Shown: piece by piece, positions 32,953 to 41,694 of the stretch
Position numbering within the stretch: the stretch's first letter is position 1
Layout of the letters: every line of letters begins with the position of its first letter
Assembly (NCBI GenBank): GCA_963834705.1
Contig: CAWICV010000013.1
Span: forward strand, 496,001-560,000
DNA from: RYN-230 sp963834705
Lineage (GTDB): Bacteria; Actinomycetota; Actinomycetes; Streptosporangiales; Streptosporangiaceae
Reading direction: 5' to 3'
Length of the DNA: 64,000 nt
Notes under the pieces: model-generated
The model's input: the letters and a program-made list of their open reading frames with translations, nothing else
Database searches by the model: none
Told to the model about the DNA's origin: nothing
Made by a program: the position numbers and the translations under genes

Positions 32953-34572
32953 ATGAGCAGCACAATCTCTCTCGTGATCGGGGCCATTGGTTTGCTGGCC
33001 GCCGTTTTCGCGCTGGTGGTTGTGCTGCGCAGGTCGCCGGGCCGGAATGCGGCCGTGGCCGACGACGGGCCGGACCGGGCCCACCTCACGGCCGGGGCGC
33101 AGCGCGCGTTCGAGGACGCCAGCCGGGACGCCGACCAGGTCCGGACCCGGGCCGAGACCGATGCCGCGGCCATGATGCGCGAGGCCGGGCTGGCCGCCGA
33201 CAAGGCCGCGCAGGCCAGCCGGGACGCGGACGAAGAACTGCGTGCGGTCCGCGACGAAGCCCGGGAACTCCGCGCCGACCTGGAGCGCCGGGAAGCCCGG
33301 CTGGCCGAGCGGGAAGGCCGGCTGGACACCGAGTTCGGCAAGCTCGATGAGCGCGCCAACGGGCTGGACAAGCTCCGCCAGGACCTGGACGGCCGCCGGG
33401 CCGATCTGGACCGGCTCGATGAGGATCGCCGTGCGGTGCTGGAGCAGACCGCCGGGCTGACCGCCGACCAGGCCAAGGCCGAGCTGGTGGCCAGCATCCA
33501 GAACCAGGCCAAGCGCGAGGCGGCACTACTGGTCCGGGAGACCGAGAACACGGCCCGCCGGGACGGTGAGCAGCGCGCCCGGCGGATCGTCACGCTGGCC
33601 ATCCAGCGGGTGGCCAGCGAGCAGACCAGCGAGTCCGTGGTCTCGGTGCTGCATCTGCCCGGCGATGAGATGAAGGGCCGGATCATCGGCCGGGAGGGGC
33701 GGAACATCCGCGCCTTCGAGTCCGTCACCGGGGTGAACCTGATCATCGACGACACCCCCGAGGCCGTCCTGCTGTCCTGCTTCGACCCGGTCCGCCGCGA
33801 GGTCGGGCGGCTCACCCTGGAGCGGCTCGTGCTGGACGGGCGGATCCACCCGCAGCGGATCGAGGAAGCCTACGAGCGGAGCAAGGGTGAGGTGGAACAG
33901 CTCTGCGTCCGCGCCGGCGAGGACGCGCTGGTTGAGCTGTCCCTGACCGACATGCACCCAGAACTGGTCACGCTGCTGGGCCGGCTGCGCTACCGCACCT
34001 CATACGGCCAGAACGTGCTCCGCCATCTGGTCGAGTCCGCGCACATCGCCGCCATGATGGCCAGCGAGCTGGGCATGGATCCCGGGCTGATGCGGCGCTG
34101 CACAGTGCTGCATGACATCGGCAAGGCCCTCACCCATGAGGTGGAGGGCAGCCACGCGCTGATCGGCGCCGAGATCGCCCGCCGCTACGGCGAGTCGGCT
34201 GACGTGGTGCACGCCATCGAGGCGCATCACAACGAGGTCGAGGTGCGCACGGTCGAGGCGGTGCTGACCCAGGCGGCGGACGCGATCAGCGGCGGCCGGC
34301 CGGGCGCCCGCCGTGAATCACTGGAGGCCTACGTCAAGCGGCTGGAGCGGCTGGAGCAGATAGCCACCGCCCAGCCCGGCGTGGAGAAGGTGTTCGCCAT
34401 GCAGGCCGGCCGGGAGATCAGGGTCATGGTCAAGCCGGAGCGGGTGGACGACATCCAGGCCCAGGTCATCGCCCGGGACGTGGCTAAGCAGGTCGAGGAA
34501 GAGCTGACCTACCCGGGGCAGATCCGGGTCACCGTGGTCCGGGAGTCCCGCGCCACCGAGTTCGCCCGCTGA
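32953..34572 (+). CDS. rny: Ribonuclease Y
   Basis: A 539-aa membrane-anchored endoribonuclease that initiates mRNA decay. Layout: one N-terminal TM helix (residues 5-25, ISLVIGAIGLLAAVFALVVV), a ~150-residue charged coiled coil, a KH domain at ~235-300 (LPGDEMKGRIIGREGRNIRA) and an HD phosphohydrolase domain (HDIGKALTHEVEGSHALIG, H387/D388; EAHHNEVEVRTVEAVLTQAA). The C-terminus TAQPGVEKVFAMQAGREIRV is typical. ATG 32953 directly starts the anchor. It follows recA-recX in the same direction. Its last codons are the first unit of a 13-bp tandem repeat. Confidence 0.94.
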   Translation: MSSTISLVIGAIGLLAAVFALVVVLRRSPGRNAAVADDGPDRAHLTAGAQRAFEDASRDADQVRTRAETDAAAMMREAGLAADKAAQASRDADEELRAVRDEARELRADLERREARLAEREGRLDTEFGKLDERANGLDKLRQDLDGRRADLDRLDEDRRAVLEQTAGLTADQAKAELVASIQNQAKREAALLVRETENTARRDGEQRARRIVTLAIQRVASEQTSESVVSVLHLPGDEMKGRIIGREGRNIRAFESVTGVNLIIDDTPEAVLLSCFDPVRREVGRLTLERLVLDGRIHPQRIEEAYERSKGEVEQLCVRAGEDALVELSLTDMHPELVTLLGRLRYRTSYGQNVLRHLVESAHIAAMMASELGMDPGLMRRCTVLHDIGKALTHEVEGSHALIGAEIARRYGESADVVHAIEAHHNEVEVRTVEAVLTQAADAISGGRPGARRESLEAYVKRLERLEQIATAQPGVEKVFAMQAGREIRVMVKPERVDDIQAQVIARDVAKQVEEELTYPGQIRVTVVRESRATEFAR

Positions 34573-34622
34573 GCTCGCCCGCTGAGTTCGCCCGCTGAGT
34601 TCGCCCGCTGGGTTCGCCCGCT
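34558..34622. repeat. 13-bp tandem repeat (5 copies) at the 3' end of rny
   Basis: Five copies of GAGTTCGCCCGCT (two with one change: GAGCTC..., GGGTTC...) fill exactly 65 bp. The first copy contains the last three rny codons and, with the next base pair, its TGA stop. The unit is not a multiple of three, so expansion outside the stop is harmless. The copies fall between rny and the convergent S9 peptidase gene. Confidence 0.85.
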
Positions 34623-34653
34623 CGCTGGCTGCGCCCACCCGCGGTTCGGCCGG

Positions 34654-36903
34654 TCAGCTGGAGGCCGCGTTGGCCGGACTGGACGTCCCGCCCTGCGTAC
34701 CCGCTGAGCCCCCATTCGGCAGCACCGTGACGTTGCTGCCCGTACCACGCCCGGCCGGCTCGGTCAGCTTCAGCCGTGGGATGCCGGGCGGCGTAAAGCC
34801 CAGCACCTGCCCATAGAAGGACAGCTCCGCCTCCAGCGCGGCGGCGATCGTGTCCGCGCGGCGGAACCCGTGCGACTCGCCCTTGAACATCAGCAACGCG
34901 TGCCGGATGCCGTGCGCGGTCAGGTCGGCCGCGATGCTCCGGGCCTGGGCGGGCGGCACGATCGGGTCATCCAGGCCCTGGAGCAGCAGCACCGGGGCGG
35001 TCGCGCCGGTGACGTGGCCCGCCGGGGAGCGTTCGGCATAGACGTACTCGAAGCCGGGCAGCGGGCCGATCAGCCCATCCAGGTAGTGCGACTCGAAGTC
35101 GTGCGATTCGGCGGCGAGCTGGCGCAGGTCGGTCACGCCGTAGTAGGACGCTGCCGCGCTGAACACCCGCTGCCTGGCCGCGAGCGTGGTCACCGCGGCC
35201 AGCGCGGTCCAGCCGCCCGCCGAGCCGCCGCGGATGGCCAGCCGGGCCGGGTCCGCGTCGCCGTTCGCGGCCATCGCCTGCGCGGCCGAGGCCACGTCCT
35301 CCACGTCGGCCACGCCCCACTGCATGCGCAGCCGCTCGCGGTAGGTGCGGCCGTACCCGGTGGACCCGCCGTAGTTGACGTCGATGACCCCGATGCCGCG
35401 GCTGGTGAAGTAGGCCTTTTCCAGGTCGAACAGCGCGACCGCGTGCGAGGTCGGGCCGCCGTGCGCCCAGACCACGTAGGGCGGCAGCTCACCGTCCGGA
35501 GCGACCGCGTCAGGGTGGGTTGGCGGGTAGACCAGCGCGTGCACGCTCCGCCCGTACAGCCCGTCCAGCCGGACCTGGCTGGGCAGCGGCAGGTACCCGG
35601 CGTCCGGCACGTCCTCGGTCTCCGAGCGCAGCACCTCGGATGTGCCGGAGGCCACGTTGATCCGCACCACGGCCAGCGGTGTGGCCGGGCCGCCGGCCAC
35701 CGCCACCACCGTCTCGCTGTCCGCGGCCAGCCCGGAGGTGAACTCCTGGACCGGCAGCTTGAGATCGGCCAGCTCCCCGGTCTCCGGGTCGAGCAGGCCG
35801 AGCCGCATGCCGCCCTGGCCGTGCAGCACCGCGAGCCGCCCGTCACCCAGCCGCGCGAACGGCCGGTCACCGAGCTGCCACAACGGCTCGGCGAACTCCT
35901 CCTCGGCCGGGTACAGCGCCTGGGCTGGCTCGCCGAGCAGGCCGACCTGGTACAGGTTCCACCAGCCGGGCCAGTCCGACACCACGTACAGGCTGGTGCT
36001 GTCGCGCCACACCGGGGCGAGCACGGATTCCCGCATGCCGCCCTTGACCAGCCGGCCCACGCCGGGCACGCCGTCGGCGATCAGGCCGACCCGCAATTCG
36101 GTGCCATCCCACGGCATCCGCGGATGATTCCAGCAGATCCAGGCCAGCCTGCTGCCGTCCGGCGACAGCGTGGGAAAAGCGAAGAAATCCGCGCCGGTGA
36201 CCAGTTCCCGGATACCGCCCGGATCGCTGGCGGCGCTGCCGTCCAGCGGAATGGCGACGATAGCCCGGCTTATTTTGCCGTCTTCGTGCCGTTCCTGGAC
36301 GCACCACACCTCTTTTTCATCGGCGGAAAGAATGAAATCGGCAAAGCGCAGCGCGGCGTGCCCGGACTCCCCGGCCGGCTCCGGGGTAAGCGGGCGCGGC
36401 GCGGCCGCACGGCCCACAGTCCCGGCTGCCGGGCTCTCAGTCGCCGGGCTCTCAGTCGCCGGGCTCTCAGTCGCCGGGCTCTCAGTCGCCGGGCTCTCAG
36501 TCGCCGGGCTCCCAGCCTCCGGGCCAGCGGGCCCGGGCGGCGAAACCGGCATCAGGTACAGCCGCTGGTCCACGTAATTGGCGAACACGACCGCCTGGCC
36601 GTCCGGGTCCTTGCCATCCGGGCCGGGCAGCGGAACCGGCAGGTAGGACCGGCCGCCGTACTCATGCACCCGGGTCCGCGCGTTCCACGGCGAGGGCAGC
36701 AGGGCGCGCTGCTTCCCGGTCGCGTCGCAGTGCACCACGGTCACCCGGCCGCCCTCCCCGGGACGGCCCTCCTGCCACCACACGTCCGTACCCCGGACCA
36801 GCGGGAAGGAGACGGTCACCTGGCCCTTGGCCACGTCGGCCGCGGAGATCGGGGAAGGCCAGGCGCCGTAGGGGATTCGCGGAGCTGCCACGCTGTCTGT
36901 CAT
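34654..36903 (-). CDS. S9 family prolyl oligopeptidase-like peptidase
   Basis: A 749-aa cytoplasmic serine peptidase. The N-terminal ~450 residues form a beta-propeller (FPTLSPDGSRLAWICWNHPR, WNARTRVHEYGG). The C-terminal alpha/beta-hydrolase has nucleophile S561 in RGGSAGGWTALA, Asp in LLQGLDDPIVPPAQ and His in KGESHGFRRADT. AHGGPTSHAVALFDLEKAYF is the S9 oxyanion region. A pentapeptide tandem repeat (SPATE) at residues ~132-160 lies in the propeller; see 36428. No signal peptide. It probably trims short peptides; substrate unknown. Convergent with rny, divergent from miaB. Confidence 0.92.
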   Translation of the reverse strand: MTDSVAAPRIPYGAWPSPISAADVAKGQVTVSFPLVRGTDVWWQEGRPGEGGRVTVVHCDATGKQRALLPSPWNARTRVHEYGGRSYLPVPLPGPDGKDPDGQAVVFANYVDQRLYLMPVSPPGPAGPEAGSPATESPATESPATESPATESPATESPAAGTVGRAAAPRPLTPEPAGESGHAALRFADFILSADEKEVWCVQERHEDGKISRAIVAIPLDGSAASDPGGIRELVTGADFFAFPTLSPDGSRLAWICWNHPRMPWDGTELRVGLIADGVPGVGRLVKGGMRESVLAPVWRDSTSLYVVSDWPGWWNLYQVGLLGEPAQALYPAEEEFAEPLWQLGDRPFARLGDGRLAVLHGQGGMRLGLLDPETGELADLKLPVQEFTSGLAADSETVVAVAGGPATPLAVVRINVASGTSEVLRSETEDVPDAGYLPLPSQVRLDGLYGRSVHALVYPPTHPDAVAPDGELPPYVVWAHGGPTSHAVALFDLEKAYFTSRGIGVIDVNYGGSTGYGRTYRERLRMQWGVADVEDVASAAQAMAANGDADPARLAIRGGSAGGWTALAAVTTLAARQRVFSAAASYYGVTDLRQLAAESHDFESHYLDGLIGPLPGFEYVYAERSPAGHVTGATAPVLLLQGLDDPIVPPAQARSIAADLTAHGIRHALLMFKGESHGFRRADTIAAALEAELSFYGQVLGFTPPGIPRLKLTEPAGRGTGSNVTVLPNGGSAGTQGGTSSPANAASS
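36428..36517. repeat. 15-bp in-frame tandem repeat in the S9 peptidase gene
   Basis: Five identical copies of GCCGGGCTCTCAGTC (36428-36502) and one diverged copy (36503-36517). On the minus strand they encode repeated SPATE pentapeptides. The repeat inserts about 30 residues in a variable propeller loop and keeps frame. Confidence 0.88.
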
Positions 36904-36938
36904 AGGGGATATCGTCTACCATCCGCGGGTCTGGCCAC

Positions 36939-37029
36939 GGGAGATTCCGGACATGGCCCGGACACGCCGAGACCTGCGGGGAGACATTCCGGACCGGCCA
37001 CGGATCTGCGGAGGGAGATTCCGGACATG
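36939..37029. repeat. Three copies of a leader element upstream of miaB
   Basis: GGGAGATTCCGGACATG occurs exactly at 36939-36955 and 37013-37029, and a variant GGGGAGACATTCCGGAC at about 36979-36994. Each copy looks like a Shine-Dalgarno followed by a start region. The downstream 37060 ATG has its own GGAGG, so the upstream copies are probably duplicated leader sequence. Confidence 0.6.
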
Positions 37030-37059
37030 ACGCGCACTGCGCGTACCCTCGGAGGCGAC

Positions 37060-38529
37060 ATGAGCGCCTCCCGCACGTACCAGATCCGCACCTACGGGTG
37101 CCAGATGAACATGCACGATTCGGAGCGGCTGGCCGGCCTGCTGGAGGACGCGGGCTACCAGCGCGCACCGCAGGGCCAGGACCCGGATGTCGTGGTGTTC
37201 AACACGTGCGCGGTCCGGGAGAACGCGGACAACCGGCTGTACGGGAACCTGGGCCATCTGCTGCCGGTCAAGCAGTCCCGGCCGGGCATGCAGATCGCGG
37301 TGGGCGGCTGCCTGGCCCAGAAGGACCGGGCCGGCATCGCGCAGCGCGCACCATGGGTGGACGTGGTGTTCGGCACGCACAACATCGGCTCGCTGCCGGC
37401 CCTGCTGGAGCGGGCCCGCATCCAGCAGGCCGCCCAGGTGGAGATCGTGGAGTCGCTGGAGCGCTTCCCGTCCGTGCTGCCCGCCCGCCGGGAGTCGAGT
37501 TACTCCGGCTGGGTGGCCATCTCCGTCGGCTGCAACAACACCTGCACGTTCTGCATCGTGCCCAGCCTGCGCGGCCGTGAGGAGGACCGGCGGCCGGGCG
37601 ACGTGCTGGCCGAGATCCGCGCGCTGGTCGCCGACGGCGTGGTCGAGGTCACCCTGCTCGGCCAGAACGTGAACTCCTACGGGGTCGGCTTCGGCGACCG
37701 GCAGGCGTTCGGCAAGCTGCTCCGCGCCTGCGGCGGCATCGACGGCCTGGACCGGGTCCGGTTCACCTCGCCGCACCCGCGCGACTTCACCGACGACGTG
37801 ATCGCGGCCATGGCCGCGACGGCCAACGTCATGCCGCAGTTGCACATGCCGCTGCAGTCCGGCTCGGACGCGGTGCTGCGGGCCATGCGCCGCGCCTACC
37901 GCCGGGACAAGTACCTGGGCATCCTGGACCGGGTCCGCGCCGCGATCCCGGGCGCCGCCATCACCACCGACATCATCGTCGGCTTCCCGGGCGAGACCGA
38001 GCAGGATTTCGAGGACACCCTGGGCCTGGTCCGGCGGGCCCGGTTCGCTGGCGCGTTCACGTTCCAGTACTCGCCCCGGCCCGGCACCCCGGCCGCGGCC
38101 ATGGAGCAGCAGGTCCCGCCGGCGATCGTGGCCGAGCGTTACCAGCGGCTGACCGCCCTGGTCGAGGAGATCACCCTGGCCGAGAACGAGGCCTTCACCG
38201 GCCGCCAGGTCGAGGTGCTGGTCGCCGAGGGGGAGGGGCGGAAGGACGGGGCCACACACCGGCTGTCCGGCCGGGCCCGGGATAACCGGCTGGTGCACTT
38301 CGCGCCGGGCGGCGCCGCGCCGCGCCCGGGGGACCTGGTGACCACGCTGGTGACCCGGGCCGCCCCGCACTACCTGGTGGCCGACGGCGAGCCGCTGGCC
38401 GTCCGCCGCACCCGGGGCGGCGACGCCTGGCAGGCCCGCCAAGAGCAGCCCGTCCCGGCCGCTGCCGGGTCGGCCGGCGCACCGGCGGCCGTGCCGCTAG
38501 GCATGCCCACCGTCGGCCGCCCCGCCTAG
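37060..38529 (+). CDS. miaB: tRNA-2-methylthio-N6-dimethylallyladenosine synthase MiaB
   Basis: Radical-SAM methylthiotransferase that converts i6A37 to ms2i6A37 in tRNA, acting after MiaA. Three N-terminal Cys are C14 (RTYGCQMNMHDSERL), C50 (NTCAVRENADNRLYGNL) and C84 (VGGCLAQKD). The radical-SAM cluster is C158/C162/C165 (GCNNTCTFCIVPSLRGREED). LLGQNVNSYG and DIIVGFPGETEQDFEDTL are typical, and a TRAM domain spans ~370-445. A Pro/Ala-rich tail ends the 489-aa protein. ATG 37060 has GGAGG 4 nt upstream and begins SASRTYQIRT; an in-frame ATG at 37027 lies in the repeated leader. It is followed at ~0.5 kb by miaA. Confidence 0.96.
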   Translation: MSASRTYQIRTYGCQMNMHDSERLAGLLEDAGYQRAPQGQDPDVVVFNTCAVRENADNRLYGNLGHLLPVKQSRPGMQIAVGGCLAQKDRAGIAQRAPWVDVVFGTHNIGSLPALLERARIQQAAQVEIVESLERFPSVLPARRESSYSGWVAISVGCNNTCTFCIVPSLRGREEDRRPGDVLAEIRALVADGVVEVTLLGQNVNSYGVGFGDRQAFGKLLRACGGIDGLDRVRFTSPHPRDFTDDVIAAMAATANVMPQLHMPLQSGSDAVLRAMRRAYRRDKYLGILDRVRAAIPGAAITTDIIVGFPGETEQDFEDTLGLVRRARFAGAFTFQYSPRPGTPAAAMEQQVPPAIVAERYQRLTALVEEITLAENEAFTGRQVEVLVAEGEGRKDGATHRLSGRARDNRLVHFAPGGAAPRPGDLVTTLVTRAAPHYLVADGEPLAVRRTRGGDAWQARQEQPVPAAAGSAGAPAAVPLGMPTVGRPA

Positions 38530-38728
38530 CCGCGCACCCGCGCCCGCCCCGGAACCGCACCAACCCTTCACCCGCGCCGCGCGCCGCGCCGTCCGCACCA
38601 CGTGAATGCTTCATCCATGCGCACCCGACTCACAGGCTGATTCAGCCACACGGTCGCGGGCCAGCACATCGCCGCGGATCACGTGCTCCCGCGAGCCGGC
38701 CGGCCGCGACATCTCGTTCCGGCCGCGC

Positions 38729-38968
38729 CTGGTTCTCCTGCGCCGCGGCGCCACCGCGCACGCGCTGCTGACCATCACCGAAGCCGGCGACTTCCCGGCC
38801 CGGCAGTGCCGGGTACGCACCGCAGTGGCGCTGCGGGTCATCCCGCCGGGCGGCGCCCACCCCGCGTTCGTCCCGCGCAGCTTCGCCGCGTGCTCCCGGA
38901 AGGGCCCCCTCTACCTGCATATCCGCGTCGTCCGGCCGGGTGTGGGCATCCCGGGGGTCAGCCAGTAG
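38729..38968 (+). pseudogene. Fragment of a DUF4232 protein (C-terminal part)
   Basis: LLRRGATAHALLTITEAGDF, PARQCRVRTAVALRVIPPG, and FVPRSFAACSRKGPLYLHIR match the C-terminal half of DUF4232, a domain of actinobacterial secreted or lipoproteins. The expected N-terminal half (CRTxxL...GYPG) and any signal peptide are missing; upstream in-frame sequence does not resemble the family. It is read as a 5'-truncated relic. Confidence 0.5.
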
Positions 38969-38980
38969 GAAACACCCGTT

Positions 38981-39017
38981 TAGCCGAACGCCAGTACCCG
39001 GCACTGGCGTTCGGCTA
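38981..39017. terminator. Strong 15-bp stem hairpin between DUF4232 relic and miaA
   Basis: TAGCCGAACGCCAGT (38981-38995) pairs perfectly with ACTGGCGTTCGGCTA (39003-39017) over a 7-nt loop. AAAC and GTTT just outside may add partial pairing. It could end transcription of upstream genes, or shape the miaA leader, since it ends right before the ATG at 39019. No U-run follows. Confidence 0.6.
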
Positions 39018-39057
39018 GATGAAGGGTTTACCGGCAGAACCCGGCACACTGGTCAGC

Positions 39058-40002
39058 GTGGCAGAACGGGTGATCGCGGTGCTCGGGCCGACCGCGGCCG
39101 GCAAGTCCGAGCTGGCCCTGCGGCTGGCCGAAGACATCGGCGGCGAGATCATCAACGCGGACTCGATGCAGCTGTACGCGGGGATGGACATCGGTACGGC
39201 CAAGCTCACCGCGGCGGAGCGCCGCGGCATCCCGCACCACCTGCTGGACGTGTGGGATGTCCGGCACCCCGCGAACGTGGCCGAGTACCAGCGGCTGGCC
39301 CGCGCGGCCATCGCCGGGGTGACCGGCCGCGGCCGGGTGCCGATCCTGGTTGGCGGGTCCGGCCTGTACCTCCGCGCCGCCCTGGATGAACTGGACTTCC
39401 CGGGCACCGACCCGGCCGTGCGGGACCGGCTGGAACAGGAACTGGACCAGCACGGCCCGGGCGCGCTGCATGCCCGGCTGGCCGCGCTGGACCCGGTGGC
39501 CGCGCGCGGCATCCTGCCCTCGAACGGGCGGCGGATCGTCCGCGCGCTAGAGGTCATCGAGGTGTCCGGGCGGCCGTTCACCGCCACACTGCCCCAGTAC
39601 GAGTCGCTCTACCCGGCGGTGCACCTCGGGCTGCGGGTGCCCCGGGCCGAGCTGGACGAGCGGATCGCCGCGCGGGTGGACCGGATGTGGCAGGCCGGTT
39701 TCGTGGCCGAGGTGCGCCGCCTCGACCAGGCTGGCCTGCGCGGGGGCCGGACGGCCAGCCGGGCGCTCGGCTACGCGCAGGTGCTGCGCTTCCTGGCCGG
39801 CGAGTGGACCGAGCAGCAGGCCCGCGACGAGACGATCAAGGCCACCCGGCGGTTCGCCCGCCGCCAGGAAGCCTGGTTCCGCCGTGATCCCCGGGTCACC
39901 TGGCTGGACGCCGGGCGCGCGGTGGATCCGCACCAGCTGGCGCTGGCTACGATCAGCACATGCGGTTCGGCAAAGGGCATGGCACCGAGAACGACTTCGT
40001 GA
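39058..40002 (+). CDS. miaA: tRNA dimethylallyltransferase MiaA
   Basis: Transfers a dimethylallyl group to A37 of tRNAs reading UNN codons, the substrate later used by MiaB. P-loop GPTAAGKS is at residues 10-17, then IINADSMQLYAGMDIGTAKL and GGSGLYLRAAL. The final third has ASRALGYAQVLRFLAGEW and RRFARRQEAWFRRDPRVTWL, family-typical motifs. GTG 39058 (AERVIAVLG) matches family length, about 314 aa; ATG 39019 adds 13 residues and starts at the foot of a hairpin. Neither start has a clear Shine-Dalgarno. The 3' end overlaps dapF by 43 nt. Confidence 0.94.
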   Translation: MAERVIAVLGPTAAGKSELALRLAEDIGGEIINADSMQLYAGMDIGTAKLTAAERRGIPHHLLDVWDVRHPANVAEYQRLARAAIAGVTGRGRVPILVGGSGLYLRAALDELDFPGTDPAVRDRLEQELDQHGPGALHARLAALDPVAARGILPSNGRRIVRALEVIEVSGRPFTATLPQYESLYPAVHLGLRVPRAELDERIAARVDRMWQAGFVAEVRRLDQAGLRGGRTASRALGYAQVLRFLAGEWTEQQARDETIKATRRFARRQEAWFRRDPRVTWLDAGRAVDPHQLALATISTCGSAKGMAPRTTS

Positions 40003-40799
40003 TCCTGCCCGACCCCGGCAACCGCGTGGAGCTGCGGGCCGGCCTGGTCACCCGGCTGTGCGACCGGCGGGCCGGCCTGGGCGCCGACGGGGTGCTGCGC
40101 GTGGTGCGCACCGCCGAGCTGCCCGATGAGCGGGGCGACGCCCCCGAATGGTTCATGGACTACCGCAACGCGGACGGCAGCATCGCCGAGATGTGCGGCA
40201 ACGGCGTCCGCGTGTTCGCCCGCTACCTGCTCGAGCACGGCCTGGCCAGCGGGCCGGACTTCGGGGTGGCCACCCGGGGCGGGAACAAGCAGGTGCACGT
40301 CGAGCCGGACGGCCGGATCACGGTGGACATGGGCCCGGTCCGGGTGCTCGGCTCCAGCCACGCCGTGCTCGGCGGCGCGGTGCTGGAGGGGCTGCGGATC
40401 AGCGTGGGCAACCCGCATCTGGCCTTTCTGGTGGACGGCAAGCTGGACAAGTTCGACCTGTCCGTGCCGCCCGGGCTGGACCCGGGCGACTTCCCGGACG
40501 GCGGCAACGTGGAGCTGGTCCGGGTCACCGGCAGCTCCGCGATCAGCATGCGGGTGCACGAGCGGGGCAGCGGGGAGACCCGGTCCTGCGGCACCGGGGC
40601 GGTCGCGGCGGCGGCCGCGGCGGCGGCCCGGTTCCCCGCCCCCAGCGGCCCCGGCACCGGCAGCTGGCAGGTCACCGTGCCGGGCGGCGAGCTGACCGTG
40701 CGGCTGGAGGCCGGCACGAGCTGGCTGACCGGCCCGGCCGTGATCGTCGCCGAAGGCGACCTGGACCCCGGCTGGCTGACCGGCAGCCCGGTCGGTTAA
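39960..40799 (+). CDS. dapF: Diaminopimelate epimerase
   Basis: PLP-independent epimerase that converts LL-DAP to meso-DAP for lysine and cell-wall peptides. Both active-site cysteines are present: C79 in EMCGNGVRVFARYL and C210 in RSCGTGAVAAAAAA. Other motifs: GHGTENDFVILPDP at the start, LGADGVLRV, YRNADGSIAEM, SVGNPHLAFLVD. 279 aa is normal. ATG 39960 lies within the 3' end of miaA (43-bp overlap), an arrangement common in actinomycetes. A perfect 12-bp hairpin follows the stop. Confidence 0.96.
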   Translation: MRFGKGHGTENDFVILPDPGNRVELRAGLVTRLCDRRAGLGADGVLRVVRTAELPDERGDAPEWFMDYRNADGSIAEMCGNGVRVFARYLLEHGLASGPDFGVATRGGNKQVHVEPDGRITVDMGPVRVLGSSHAVLGGAVLEGLRISVGNPHLAFLVDGKLDKFDLSVPPGLDPGDFPDGGNVELVRVTGSSAISMRVHERGSGETRSCGTGAVAAAAAAAARFPAPSGPGTGSWQVTVPGGELTVRLEAGTSWLTGPAVIVAEGDLDPGWLTGSPVG

Positions 40800-40818
40800 C
40801 CCCGCTCTCCCTGCCGAA

Positions 40819-40844
40819 CGGCCTATGCCCGAGGGCATAGGCCG
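40819..40844. terminator. Hairpin downstream of dapF
   Basis: CGGCCTATGCCC (40819-40830) and GGGCATAGGCCG (40833-40844) form a perfect 12-bp stem with a 2-nt centre, 20 bp after the dapF stop. It probably ends the miaA-dapF transcript; there is no U-tract, as is common in this phylum. Confidence 0.65.
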
Positions 40845-40935
40845 GCGGAAAGTGTGGTCTGCGGGCAGATGCCCGCCGGTGGCGGGCTCCGTAGCGTTCG
40901 GCTTGTCAGTAACCGCAAGCCGACTGGAGAAGTCA

Positions 40936-41640
40936 ATGAATAACGCGACCCAGATACGTCAGCGGGTGCTCGCGCTCTTCCTACCCGTGGCCGCCGTGCT
41001 GTACATCGGGGGTGAGGCGCTCAGCCCCAAAGGGACCGACCAGGTGCCCAGCACCACGGGCACCGCGTTCAAGCTGCTGCCCATTGCCGCGCAGCACCCG
41101 GCCCAGCTCTATCTGGCCAGCTCCCTGGTCCTGCTCGGGCTGGGCACGCTGGCCGTATCGTATGGCGCGATCGCCACGCTGGTCAGGGACCGTGGTTCTA
41201 CGCTGGCTACCGTCGCCGCGCTGATCGGCGGACTCGGCGCTTTCTGCGGGGCCATCGTCAACGTCGTGATCTATCCCGTCCTGGCCGCCACGGCCACCGC
41301 CCATGTCTCCCGGGGCGCGGCCGCGAAGTTGCTGGTGACGGCGTTTAATTCCGAGTTCGGCCATGTCTTCTTCTACGTGTACTTTGCCAGCGAATTTCTC
41401 GCGCCGCTGCTGATGGCGATTGCCCTGTGGCGCAGCCGCGCTGTTCCTCGCTGGCTGGCGGCCCTGTTCTTCGTCGGCCTGGAGGTCGCCCAGCAGATGG
41501 GTTCCTACGGCCCGATCGTCGTCCTGTACATGCTGCCGTTCGCGGCCGCTATGGTCCTGCTGGCCATCCAGATCTGGCGGGCCGGCACCGCGGCGGACGA
41601 CCGGAGCCGCACCCTGGAGCCGGTCACCGTACCGGGCTGA
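40936..41640 (+). CDS. DUF4386-like multi-pass membrane protein
   Basis: A 234-aa membrane protein with about six helices: RVLALFLPVAAVLYIGGEAL, LYLASSLVLLGLGTLAVSYG, LATVAALIGGLGAFCGAIVN and VFFYVYFASEFLAPLLMAIA. The pattern is similar to DUF4386-type proteins of unknown function. The ATG has GGAGA 5 nt upstream. A histidine kinase and response regulator follow on the same strand after 54 bp, so this may be a target or sensory partner of that system. Confidence 0.78.
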   Translation: MNNATQIRQRVLALFLPVAAVLYIGGEALSPKGTDQVPSTTGTAFKLLPIAAQHPAQLYLASSLVLLGLGTLAVSYGAIATLVRDRGSTLATVAALIGGLGAFCGAIVNVVIYPVLAATATAHVSRGAAAKLLVTAFNSEFGHVFFYVYFASEFLAPLLMAIALWRSRAVPRWLAALFFVGLEVAQQMGSYGPIVVLYMLPFAAAMVLLAIQIWRAGTAADDRSRTLEPVTVPG

Positions 41641-41694
41641 GGATTCCTCCTCCGCCGAGGGCGCTTCCCAGCAACTGAACTGCGAGGATAAGAC

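Noticed and set aside
34870..37059. A long plus-strand frame running into miaB from 34870
   Set aside because: The upstream part is antisense to the S9 peptidase. The MiaB family begins only at 37060, with a Shine-Dalgarno.
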